Assembly (NCBI GenBank): GCA_025201805.1
Contig: MU619311.1
Location: forward strand, 90,933-119,926
DNA length: 28,994 nucleotides
Reading direction: 5' to 3'
Origin: Parasitella parasitica
Lineage: Eukaryota > Mucoromycota > Mucoromycetes > Mucorales > Mucoraceae
The translations under genes and the position numbers were made by a program. Positions 10,534 to 20,954 of the stretch are shown piece by piece. Numbering within the stretch: position 1 is the stretch's first letter; each line of letters opens with the position of its first letter. The notes under the pieces were generated by a model. It was not told the DNA's origin. It worked only from the letters and a program-made list of their open reading frames with translations, and did not search any database.

Positions 10534-10740
10534 GCTAGTATACCGTGATAATGCAGAAAAGAGCAACTAGCAAAAGAAAATGAGAAAAATGATACTGAAA
10601 TAGGGTCACCTCTCTTATAGTAGTTCCCAAAGCCATAAGCCACAACAGTGTTGTTTAAAGGAAAAAAAAGAAAAAAAAAACCTCTCCCAGTGAACTGATC
10701 TCTCTCTCTCTGTCTCTCTCTCACTTCCATTCAAATCAAC
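10534..10740. promoter_or_regulatory. Divergent promoter between RBM25 and the F-box/EF-hand gene
   Basis: Only 207 bp separate the two start codons. The interval has an A-rich block (about 10661-10680) and a CT-dinucleotide-rich tract (about 10698-10731) just before the plus-strand ATG, whose context CAACATGG is good. No clear TATA box is visible. Confidence 0.6.
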
Positions 10741-11757
10741 ATGGTCTTCCACATTGAACAATTCCCTGACATTGTCATTGAAGGCTTAGCATTTATCCTC
10801 GATCCTGAGGATCTTTCTCAACTGGCCCTGACATCCAAGCCATTCCACCAAATATTCACAGACAACAATCTATGGAAGAGTAAAGCCTTGCACGATTTTG
10901 GAGACCTATTCCAGATTTACACCATCCTGACAACAACTACAGGCTTCACTCTAGACGCTGCATTAACCGAAAAATTCAGCCAAACACCTAGCGACTGGCG
11001 TAAATACTACCTGCAAAAGAACAGCACAGTGAACGAGAACGACACGGCTTTAATGGACCAGGCTGACCAGGAATATGCCATTGCGCAGACACAGCTCGAG
11101 ACTTTCCAGCAAGACGGCAATATGGAAACACTGGTCCAAGTTGCCTGCAAAATGATGCACATTCTAGACGTATTCCCTGGGCATGCCGGATGCTATTATA
11201 TCTTGGGATTCATCCTGTTTGTTCTCAACAAACTGGAGGAAGCCATTATCTTGTTGGAAATGAGCAAAGCAGTAGATTCTAGTTTTGAGCCGGTCGATGG
11301 TAAGCTACATAAATCTGTGTGGGTGTGTCTGTGTGGGTGGGTGGGTGTGGATATGCATTGACGCTGAGCACACTATATAGTTTTAGAAGAAGAAATCGAA
11401 CGAATTGCGCAGGGATACAAAGGAGAAGAGGAGCTCTTGCAAGATAACCAACTGTCAGAGACACTGCAACAAGTTCTTGAGGAAGTATTCAACAAATTTG
11501 ATGCTGACCAGGACGGTGCGCTCAATGCCAAAGAATTAGATGCATTTATTTTCACCACAAACGGCGCACATCCACCACCAGCGTTTCTACGCCAGATGGG
11601 CTTACGATTTGGAGGCAACAGCAAGGGATGGTTAACAAAGGAAGGATTTTTAGGATTTTATTTAGAACAGACATTAGACGATCCGTCCGAGACTAGAAAT
11701 GACCTGGGTGTTCATGGTTACGACCCCCAGACGTTGAAATTAAAGATGCACGATTAA
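10741..11757 (+). CDS. F-box / EF-hand protein
   Basis: Two exons, 10741-11299 and 11381-11757, encode 311 residues. The N-terminus (~6-60) reads as an F-box: P-D-I-V-I-E, L-D-P-E-D-L, L-A-L-T-S-K-F, and a tryptophan in N-L-W-K. This suggests a substrate receptor of an SCF ubiquitin ligase. The middle (~105-185) is helical, with a TPR-like stretch. Residues 227-238 form a canonical EF-hand loop with D, D, D, G and a final E in the expected positions. A second, degenerate hand follows, with G-W-L-T-K-E-G-F-L, a pattern like the EF-associated segment of Miro GTPases. No GTPase domain is present. A likely role is calcium-linked ubiquitylation or scaffolding, which is inference. The stop codon overlaps an AATAAA (11756-11761), and the coding end overlaps the convergent kinase by 4 bp. 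Confidence 0.85.
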
Positions 11758-13069
11758 TAAATGATGGTTTGCATCCAAGGCATGTTTAGCACGTCTTGGA
11801 CTGTAATACGGCGGCTGCAATCAGGATTTAGCATAGCGTACATGAGTGTGCGTGGCTCGCGCGCCAGCTTGTTAAACGGGTCATATTGTCGCAAGGGCCG
11901 TTTGCGTAGATAGATAGGGTAGTTTGTGTCTGTCATGAGAGCTGATCCGAAAGGAACGCCGTCGAATTTCATGCAGAACAGAATAATGCCAGCTGCCCAT
12001 ACATCCACTGGCGCTGCCCAATAGCCTTGGTCCAGGAATATCTCCGGCGCCATGTAGGGTGTTGTGCCGCACAGTCCATCAGACAGTCGACTGTGCTCTT
12101 GCCATGCTACTCGAAACACATCAGCAGATCCGAAATCTGAAATCTTCAAAACGCCGTTGTGGATCAGCAAGTTTTCCGGCTTTAAATCGCGATGAGCGAC
12201 ACCCAGAGAATGCAGATAGTTCAGGCCTTGCAGCAGCTGTTTAAAGTAGGCGTATATCTCTGCGTCCTCCATCTTGCCTAGTTTGATGAGAGCATACATG
12301 TCACCCTGGGGACACTGTAAAAGAGGGCTTTAGTAAAAACTCTGCAAACGACAATGGTGGAAAACACACTTACAAACTCCATGACAATGCAGTATCTCTC
12401 ATGGTCATTGTCCATGCGTACAAAGTCCAAGGTCTTTACAATGTTTGCATGGTTTAGAGCAGAAGCAATGCAGAATTCACCAGCCAGTGCTTTCATGTAG
12501 CCTGTCAGCGTCTCTCTTCTTTTGCGCTTGCGAAATATTTTAACTGCAAATAGCGCATCGTCGTGCTGTCGCTGAGCCAGTTGGACAGTTGCAGACACAC
12601 CCTCGCCGATGTGTTTATTGATTAATGTGCCATAAGTGCTCAAACAAGGCGAAGCGTCTCCGAATTCGTGGTTGTGAGGCGGTGGCGGCGATGAGGAATG
12701 CGGGTTGTTGCTGTGCAGTCTCAATTTCGAGAACAGGCCCCGCATGAATGACCATTTCTGCGGTTGAGATATATCTGTATCTGAGTCTTCTTCATGATTG
12801 CTGCTGTTATCGCTGTCTTGGTTGGACGAATCGCAGAGCGTAGAGTCGTAGCCGTCGTCGTCGGATTCGTACTCATATTCATACAGTGTCTCTTCCTCGT
12901 CTTGGTCTGTGTCTGATTGCGGTTCTTGATTCAACCGAATTGTTGCATGTGCCGTGGCGGTGGCCGTCGCTGCAACTTGATCGGAGACGTTTGGTTGTCT
13001 ATCGGATTCAATAAAATGTCTGCTAATCTCTTGAGGAACAAAAGAATAAAGCTCTTTTTTTTTATCCAT
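11754..13069 (-). CDS. NPR/HAL5-like Ser/Thr protein kinase
   Basis: Two exons (13069-12374 and 12314-11754) encode 418 residues. The first ~145 residues are low-complexity, rich in Asp, Glu and Ser, with runs of alternating Ala-Thr and Pro. The kinase domain spans ~146-418, with a Gly loop G155-E-G-V-S, K177 in FAVKIF, E198, HRD at 273-275, DFG at 292-294 and an APE motif. It ends within a few residues of the domain boundary. The segment G-E-F-C-I-A-S and the [15 protein letters not shown] context fit the fungal NPR/HAL5 group (Hal4/Sat4, Hal5, Npr1), regulators of ion and nutrient transporters at the plasma membrane. I do not assign an orthologue. All catalytic residues are present. A CA repeat lies in the 5' leader 6 nt before the ATG. 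Confidence 0.88.
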
Positions 13070-13307
13070 GAGTGCGTGTGTGTGTGTGTGTGTTTTTTGT
13101 AAAAGTTAGGAAATCAAGAGTGGTTTGAATGGCATTTTGATGGAATAAATTCAAGGTTGTGAGAGGAATTGGGGGGGGGCGGGGGATTGGGGTCCATTTC
13201 GTGCACTTCGGGGCATATAAAAATATTTACTATGCACTTTAAAATTTTGTTTGCTTGTTCTCTAATTTTTTTTTTTCCTGTTTATTATACACAAATCTTT
13301 TAATATC
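13070..13307. promoter_or_regulatory. Divergent kinase/DCTN5 promoter with G-rich tract
   Basis: 238 bp separate the two start codons. A GT repeat (13076-13092; CA on the kinase strand) sits in the kinase leader. A G-tract block (nine G, C, five G, ATT, four G) spans 13171-13192. A TATA-like TATAAAAA lies at 13216-13223, about 90 bp before the DCTN5 ATG, and a T-run is at about 13267-13276. Confidence 0.7.
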
Positions 13308-14090
13308 ATGGAAGCATCTATTGTCCACTACAACCGTGCAGAATATATTGAAACTGTAAAAATAAGATGCGAAACAAAATGCGCCAAATCACAGTAAATT
13401 AACATGCTGATGCTGTAGGATACAGGGAACAAAGTCAGTAGAAAATCAGTGATTTGTGGAAGTCAAAATATCATTCTTGGTGGAAAAGTAAGGCCCACAG
13501 GCGTACCCTTTTTCTTTTTTTTTCTTTTTTTTTTATGCAATAAACAAAAAGCATTATTAAGTGAGCCTCTAGACCATTATCCAAACAGATTGTGTCATTC
13601 GCGGTGATCTACGTCGAACTGGAGGAGGACATGCTGTTGTGATTGCTATTGGCAGATATTGTCTATTGTCGCAAAGCTCTGTTATCCGACCTCCTTACAA
13701 AACTTACAAAGGGTAATCATAGCTTTCTGCATTTTATTTTTCATATCTTGCAAATCACTAAAATAGGTAGTATGTGCTAGTATTTTCAGTTACTATCCGA
13801 TGAAGATTGGAGACCATGTCACTATAGGCGAGGGCAGCATTGTCGAAGCAGCAACCATTGGATCTCATGTCAGCATTGGCAAGAACTGCATCATTGGAAG
13901 ATTTGCCATTATCAAGGATTGCTGTTCGATCACAGACAATACCATTATACCACCAAATACGGTCGTACCCTCATTCAGCGTCTATTCGGGTTCACCAGGA
14001 AAATACCAGGACGAGCTACCTGAATGCACTCAGGAGCTATACGAGAACAAAACCAAAGATTACTATGCGAAATTCATGCCCAAAGACTAG
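13308..14090 (+). CDS. DCTN5: Dynactin subunit 5 (p25)
   Basis: This is the p25 subunit of dynactin, the cofactor of cytoplasmic dynein. p25 sits in the pointed-end complex and helps select endosomal cargo in filamentous fungi. Exons 13308-13355, 13419-13487, 13573-13712 and 13790-14090 join in frame to 185 residues, nearly the size of animal p25 (about 180). The protein is a left-handed beta-helix of hexapeptide repeats. Characteristic stretches are V-I-R-G-D-L-R-R with a Gly-Gly loop (~51-60), [12 protein letters not shown], and [14 protein letters not shown], followed by a short C-terminal helix. Its presence implies long-range microtubule transport in hyphae, in keeping with a filamentous growth form. 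No membrane segments or signal peptide. The start has TATA-like sequence upstream. Confidence 0.94.
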
Positions 14091-14635
14091 ATGAAGAAGT
14101 AAATGTCTATTGCAATACTCGTTTTTTTTTTCCAAGTATTTTAGTCATCAAGATATATGAATTGCTATAAAGTAAAATGTTTGTCTTATATCTGGAATCC
14201 ATTGATTCGATGCATTTTGCCATGTATAAATTTAATTTTTGCAGTAGAATCAATTTTCTTTTTGTCATTTGATTGTCGTAAGAATTTACAATCAAAGAAA
14301 TTGACGGCAGTAAGAACTGAACAACGTGTAGGCCGAGCAACTGGTAGAATTTTGCGTATATCATGCCTATCATACGCAAAATAGACCTCGTTCATTAGGT
14401 GATGATTTCGATACGAACCGCAAGTTTATCCTTCAGTTTTTTTTTTTTTCTGCTCCAGTTTATCAACAAACAATAAAAGCTTATTTTTGCAGTTACCATA
14501 ATACATGGAGGATCCACCTAGGTTATTAATTAACCAAGTATAATGGAGCACATTTGCTATATATTCTGTCTTGCTTTCTGTCTCTTTTGCTTCTATTTTT
14601 TTTGTTTTTGTTTTCTCTATCTTTCTTGAACCGCC
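14091..14635. other. Intergenic region, DCTN5 3' end and protease promoter
   Basis: No gene is supported. T-runs at about 14121-14130 and 14438-14448 flank an AT-rich interval. The 60 bp before the protease ATG are pyrimidine-rich (CTTTCTGTCTCTTTTGC and T-rich runs), which resembles a fungal 5' leader. Confidence 0.6.
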
Positions 14636-17549
14636 ATGTTTAGTGTCATTCGATTGATTGTGTTTATTGCGATATTTGCAGTTTACACATCATCGCTCGA
14701 AATTGATTTTGTACCCAACACATTTGTCATTGAATTTGACCGACCCATTCACTCATTTGCATCAAAAAGACATGTGCTCAGCAAAAGGTCTATTTTTTAT
14801 CAGCAGCTGGCAGCTTATAATATCAGTTATGATGTTCGACATGAATATGAAGTAATCAATGCTGTGTCCGTTGCGTTCAAATCAGCACAAGACTCTTCCT
14901 TATTTTTTGAAAAGGCGTTGGGCGTAAAAAAAGCATGGCCAGTGGTAAAGTTGATCTCTCCCTCCCCCCCCCTCCCCCTCGTTTCATCACATTACTGTGT
15001 AGTATATTAATTAGAGACATTAGAGCACTATATCGAAACCCGCTGTATATCAAACAAAAAGCCAAGACAGCAATGACAACATTAGCTCGTTGTTCGGCTT
15101 ATACAATGCTACTGGTATTAGCAGAGTTAGAGATGAATTAGGGTATGTTGACATACGCGGATCAATAAACTCTAACATCGCAGAGCGCTGATGAACAATG
15201 TATACAGTATCACTGGGAAAGGTATCAAAGTAGGCATTATTGACACTGGTGTTGATTATCTGCATCCTGCTCTGGGCGGCTGTTTTGGCGAAAATTGTCG
15301 GGTTGCCTATGGTTATGATTTTGTAGGTGACGAGTACAATGGTGACAACGCTCCCAATCCTGACAGTGACCCTCGAGACACTTGCAACGGCCATGGCACT
15401 CACGTTGCTGGAATCATTGGCGCAAGAGATGCAACACTGCAGTTTACAGGCATTGCTCCTGATGGTAATAGTTACCGTTCAAAAAGAGAGAGAGAGACAA
15501 GCAAAAGAATCTAACCTTGTCTATAGTTACGTTTGGCGCTTATAGAATATTTGGTTGCGCTGGTAGCAGCTCTGACGACGTGATTATGAAAGCCATGGAA
15601 CGAGCCTATCTGGATGGCATGGATGTCATTAATCTATCGCTCGGTGATGTCGGGTGGCCCGAGTCTCCTGCTTCTCTGCTGGCTGACGAACTCGCATTGA
15701 AGGGCATGATTGTGTGTGCTGCTGCTGGTAACGAAGGCGATAAAGGTATCTTTGAAGTAGGCGCTCCTTCACTCGGCAAACATGCTCTGTCTATCGCCAG
15801 TGTGGACAACACACATGTTCTCTCGCACACCATTAGGCTGCAAAACAACCTGACTTTGGGCTACCTAACTGCAAACGGCACCAGATTCAATATTTCAACC
15901 GCCCGTCTTACTACTTTGGGCGAGTTCTTGGCTGACAGAGACGGCTGCGACCCGCTAAAAGTCAATGCCATGGGCAAGGTAGTGCTGATGAACCGCGGCG
16001 GCTGCATGTTCTCGCAAAAGATCCTAAATGCGCAAGAAGCTGGTGCTATCGGTGTCATTATTTACAACAACATTCCTGGGCCTGTCACCCCATCTATTTC
16101 TGAGGGCAAAGTAGATATCGAGTATGGCGGCATCTCCAAGGCAGACGGCTATGAATTGTTCCACTATCTGAAAAGGAATCCTGATTACGATACTATTGAA
16201 TTCTTGAGAGAAGACTTGAGCTTCCCCGTGCCCACCGCTGGTTCGATTAGCGATTTTAGTTCGTGGGGCTTGGGCCCTGATTTGAGCCTTAAACCCGATA
16301 TCAGTGCTCCCGGAGGCCAAATATACTCGACGTAAGTAGAAAGAAAAAAAAAACCAGTGCGAATGTAATCGGACATCATTTACAATGACATTTATGTATC
16401 AGGTATCCAGTCGACTTGGGCAGCTATGCAACTCTAAGTGGCACAAGTATGGCAAGTCCGTACGTTGCGGGTGCAGTGGCGTTGCTTCAAGAATCGCGGG
16501 GCGGTAATCGTGCTATTGGAGCCAAGGAAGTACGCACCATGCTGATCAACAATGGCCATCCTTTCAACATCCTCAACTCCGAGTCTTTGGAATCTGTAGC
16601 AAGACAAGGGTCTGGCCTGATTGACGTCTACCATGCGGTGACATCTGATACCAGCGTTTTTCCCGAGCAAATCCGTCTCAATGATGCAGAGCATGGCGCT
16701 GAAAACCACGAGTATACGCTTACGATCAAGAATAACGGCCGTCTAGCTTCGGAGTACCTGATCACTCATATGGTAGCAAGCACTGCGCAAGGGTTCAAGA
16801 TAAAGGGGACAGGCAACGATGCGTTTCCCCTAAAAAAGCCAATTCTGCTATCCAACCACGAAGCGGATGCCATGGTTGATATTTTGAGCCCTGTGGTATT
16901 GGTCGAAGCCAATGAGGAGCTGAATGTTACTGTACGAATCGCACCTCCAGCCAACTCGGCATCGATGCCACCGTCTATTTACTCGGGATACATTGCCATA
17001 AGTAAAAGCCACGAACGAGAAGATGTCAAATACGTGCCCTACGCTGGACTGACTACTAATCTATCACAACTGCCCGTATTGCTGATCAATAGCACCACGC
17101 CTCATTTACTCAGCCAGCACATCAACGTGTTCTCGCCCGCATTGTTGTCCATGCAGTTGGCAGAAGCCTCGCCATTGCTGAGTGTGTCGGTCGTAAATGC
17201 AGCCGATGTCAGCCAAAACTATGGCCTTGTTCCCGGCGGCTACTCACGATACGTAGGAAGAAACAGCATCGACGACCCGACAGATGTGCTGATCTTGTCG
17301 TGGTACGGCAATGTTGCAACGACGCCCGAACAAGCTTCACTAGGCGCCTTTTCAAGGCAAAGCAGGACTCAAGATGTGCAGAACCAAGAACTGGCATCTA
17401 CAGCGCTCAACCAAGAAATCTCTCAGATTGGCACAAAACTTGAAAAAGGAGTCTATAAGCTAAAGGTGATGGCTCTGAAACCATTCGGTAACGTGGATAA
17501 CGATCAGGATTATGACATCTGGTATTCCCCAGACATCGTGTTGGAGTGA
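14636..17549 (+). CDS. Secreted subtilisin-like serine protease with PA domain
   Basis: This is an S8 family endopeptidase expected to act outside the cell or at the wall. Exons 14636-14944, 15024-15142, 15184-15464, 15527-16331 and 16403-17549 encode 886 residues. A signal peptide covers ~1-20, and an inhibitor-like propeptide with dibasic sites (KR) follows to ~100. The catalytic triad is complete: D163 (IIDTGVDY), H213 (NGHGTHVAG) and S520 (GTSMASP). The oxyanion asparagine is N305 in AAAGNEGD. A protease-associated (PA) insertion lies at ~375-435, with N-R-G-G-C. The ~360 residues after the Ser form an Fn3-like C-terminal region. The layout matches minor extracellular protease Vpr-like and fungal SUB-type enzymes. 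Intron 2 is only 41 nt; intron 1 carries a C-tract. A poly(A) signal AATAAA is at 17674-17679. Several N-x-S/T sites suggest glycosylation. Confidence 0.93.
14960..14978 (+). other. C-tract in protease intron 1
   Basis: CCC-T-CCCCCCCCC-T-CCCCC lies 15 nt into intron 1 (14945-15023). The G-rich complement could form a quadruplex on the template strand, and the C strand an i-motif. It is far from the acceptor, so it is not the usual polypyrimidine tract. Confidence 0.7.
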
Positions 17550-17881
17550 TTTTTCAAGTCCGGTCGAAAATTTTACACAGGAAACTAAATGCTTTCCACT
17601 ATCATATATATATATCTTTTCTTTTTCCCTCCATTATACAACCTTTTCTTCCCTATTCAGAAATATAGGCATTAATAAACCTTACTCATAATTATATACA
17701 CTAGGTAAAAAATCATATTTTTTTCTGGTTTTTTTTTTAGGAATTCAAGAGCTGTTTGTTCCAAAGCTAAAGAGACACACATTTTTAACTTCAACCAACA
17801 ATAGCAAAAGGGCGTTTTTCTTCTTCAATTAAACATACGAAAAAAAAAGAAATAAAAAAAAAATAAAAAAAAAGAAAAGAT
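17550..17881. other. Intergenic region, protease 3' end and bromodomain gene leader
   Basis: 332 bp without a gene. It holds a TA repeat (about 17607-17615), the AATAAA at 17674-17679, and an A-rich purine tract (about 17839-17880) directly before the next ATG. No TATA box is distinct. Confidence 0.6.
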
Positions 17882-20144
17882 ATGGAAAGAAGACCCAAGC
17901 GTTCAAACGCTGTAGAGAAAGACTACAGAGAACATAAGCGAGTTCGAAGAAGAAGCAGCACTGATAATGTAAGGCCCGTCTTTCTTCTATCAATGGATCT
18001 TTTTTTTATTTCTATTTTTTTATTTCGTAAAATAATCGAGTTCATAGCCTGTAGCCACCAGCAGCAAGCACACTAATGCCAAGGCAATAAACAAGGATCG
18101 ACAAGCAGGAAAAGACGAGGAATCTTCCGATACTGCGATAATCCAAAGCATATACAACGATCTGTTGCAATTGAAAGATGCCGAAGAGTAAGCTGAACTA
18201 TTCAATCCGTCAAGGGCTGGTTGCTGATTCTCTTTATAGCGAGGAATACGATCTTTGTGGCATATTCATGGAGCTACCTTCGAAAGACGACTATCCAGAC
18301 TACTATCAAGTGATTAAGCACCCCATTGCGCTGGAAAATATCAAGGTAATTGGGACACTAACGCGTCAACTCTGTCGTATTAACTCGCCTTTTCCATCCT
18401 CAGGCAAAGATGGATGCGCACGAATATAGAGAATTGGCCCAGTTCAAGTCTGACATTGACCTGATGGCTTCAAATGCAAAGAAATACAATGTAAAAGGAT
18501 CACAAGTCTACGAAGACGCTATCAAAATCCAGGTAATTTTGGATGTCTCCGTGACAAGTGGAAAAAGATGGCAATGCTAATCTCCCGCGCTTCCAAATAG
18601 AAATTTGTTAAAAGCTGGCAACCATCCACAGCGAAAACAGCGCTGAAGTTTCCAGGCAGGACCTTTTCACCATCGTCGGCGTCATCAGCGTCGTCGAAAG
18701 GCACCTCACCAGCAAAGATCAAAGCTATCAAGCTTAAAGCCGTCGACAAGCACAAGAGCAAAAGCAACATGAGGGCGCTGATGACAGCCATCACGAAACG
18801 AGAAACAAAGCGATGCTTGGATTTGTTGGAGGAAGATCAGGATTTGGATCCCAACGAATTAGTGTCTGTTGAAATGTTCAATGATAAATTCACGTGGTCA
18901 CCCCTTCATGCAGCAGCGTACGCCGGAGATGTCAAAGTGGTGGAAGCACTGATGGCTAGAGGAGCAGATGTCGAGCTGAACGATACGTGGCACGCTGCTA
19001 CACCACTGGGCTGGGCTGCCTTTGGTGATAGAGACAAGGTCGTCAAAGCTTTATTAGAGAAATACCATGCAAACACTAAAGCTGAGAATGTGCATGGCCA
19101 GGTACCCTTTGACGTTGTCTCTGATCAAGACGATCCTCGATGGATTGGACTTTTCAAAGAAGCACCGCGCAGCACTGTTACCCCTACTGCTGCCAAAATT
19201 TCCTTGCCGCCAAAGCTGCAGATGCAGCAACAGCAATTGCAGCAAAAGCAGCAGCAGCAACAAACGCTTCAGCAACAACAAGCGCTTAAGCATCAGCAGC
19301 TGCAGTCTCAGCAAATCGTGCTGCAGTCATATCCATCAGCAAACAATAATGCCAAGAATACAACAGGTAAGAAGTACATCTGAACCGCACTTTGTATCCA
19401 CCCCCCGTAAACCTAACCTTGTTGGGCACCAGGCGATGGACAAATACTAAAGAAGAGAAGAGGCAGACCACCAAAGAGCGAAACAGACGCGGCGGCTGTT
19501 AGACCCACAGCCGAGATTGACATCAATGCGTTTGATCCTGTTGCATTCGAGATTGAATTGTTCAACGCCATCCGAACACATACAGATAACCAGTAAGTTA
19601 CATCTGTTAATTGCTCTCTCCTTTCCCTTCTCTTTTTCTCATTCCTGTCATAACCAACTCCAATAGAGGCCGTCTGTACTCTGAACAGTTTGAAGATCTG
19701 CCTGATCGCAGAGAATATCCTGACTACTACAAGGAAATCAAGAAACCACGGTCATTGACCGAGATTGCAGAAAGGATGCAGACTCGCGCCTATCGCAACC
19801 TTGCCGCGTGGATAGCAGATATGAAGCTGGTGTTTGACAATGCCCTTAGCTACAACGAGCCTGGATCCAGAATATTTCGAGACGCCAAACTATTGCTACG
19901 TTTATTACATCGTTTGAAAGAGCGTATTTTAGCAAGACTACTTGTCCCTATCAGCCAAGAAGACGCTGTGTTCAATCTAGATTTGTCCTCCAGACCCTTT
20001 GACGTGGACGCTTTGAGCGAAGACAAGCGAAAGATCAAGCGCTTCCTGAACAATAATAAATCAAGGACTCAAAGTATGGAGCCTGCCGAGCTTCAGATGA
20101 ACTCTTCTTATTTGCTACAGCAACAGATGATGCTCCAGCAGCAA

Positions 20145-20176
<32 letters not shown>

Positions 20177-20954
20177 ACAGCAACAACAGCAGCAACAGCA
20201 ACAGCAGCAACAGCAACCGCAACAGCAAAGAATGGTGTCTCAAGCTCCATCTCAGCAATCACAATTGGGCACACCTATCATGATGATGCCTGCACCAGTA
20301 CCGCCTCCACAACAACAGCAGCCCTCCTTTGATGTCAATGCCAATAATATGGCTGCATCCAATGCTGCTGCCGCTGCTGCTGCCGCTGCGGTTGCCGCAG
20401 TTGCCGCTGCATCTGCTGTCAGTAACACTAACAACCGCGCATCACCATCTATATTCTCGCCTAATCCAGAAGTTAGTCAGTCATCGCCTAATTCGCCGCT
20501 TCCCAAAGCATCCAAAGAATTTTATGCAACGTGCCAAGACGAATGTGAGTATTGCGTACAAAACAAAGATGGCTTAATGACACTTTTTCTTGTAGTAAAC
20601 CTGTTTATGAATGAATTGCGAATCACAAGCTCCCACAACAGCACTGTCGAAATGTCAATCGACGGAGAGTATCTGAACCATTCCGTGTCTGTGCCCTCCA
20701 ATGTTGAAACACTGACCATTCAGCCGGAGCTTGCCAAAGCCTTGAGGGCGGAAGAAAAGAGATTGAGTATCGTTGTGCTTCAGAACAATATGAAGCTGAA
20801 CACTCCCAATCTGGATGAATGGCAAACAGTTCCATTGACGAGAGGAACCAACATCATTAAAATCAATATCACGGCTAACTGTACAAAGCCAGAATCAAAC
20901 ATCCCAGAGTACAAGTCCAAAACTTATCATCTGTTTGTCACTCGTACTTGGTAA
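17882..20954 (+). CDS. Tandem-bromodomain protein with ankyrin repeats and AT-hook (RSC-type subunit)
   Basis: Exons 17882-17968, 18069-18187, 18240-18345, 18404-18532, 18601-19366, 19433-19592, 19667-20544 and 20596-20954 encode ~867 residues. The exon 2 acceptor is uncertain (AAG at 18068, forced by frame). Order: basic N-terminus; bromodomain 1 (~55-150, PDYYQVIKHPI and a Tyr-Asn acetyl-lysine pocket near KKYN); ankyrin repeats (~247-315, SPLHAAAYAGDV and TPLGWAAFGD); Gln-rich stretch; AT-hook KKRRGRPPK (~408-416); bromodomain 2 (~440-550, PDYYKEIKKP and a SYNEPGS motif); 27-residue polyQ (613-639); poly-Ala (~685-705); and a beta-rich C-terminal domain. Tandem bromodomains with this C-terminus point to Rsc4/Rsc1-2-like subunits of the RSC/PBAF chromatin remodeller in the nucleus. 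The ankyrin insertion is unusual. Intron 7 is 51 nt and stop-free in frame. Poly(A) signal at 20977-20982. Confidence 0.88.
20136..20216 (+). repeat. CAG/CAA repeat coding 27 glutamines
   Basis: 81 bp of mixed CAG and CAA codons (27 Gln). Interruption by CAA limits slippage, but lengths usually vary between strains. It lies after bromodomain 2 and is followed by further Q-, M- and P-rich sequence and a GCT/GCC-rich poly-Ala stretch at about 20362-20415. Confidence 0.95.
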
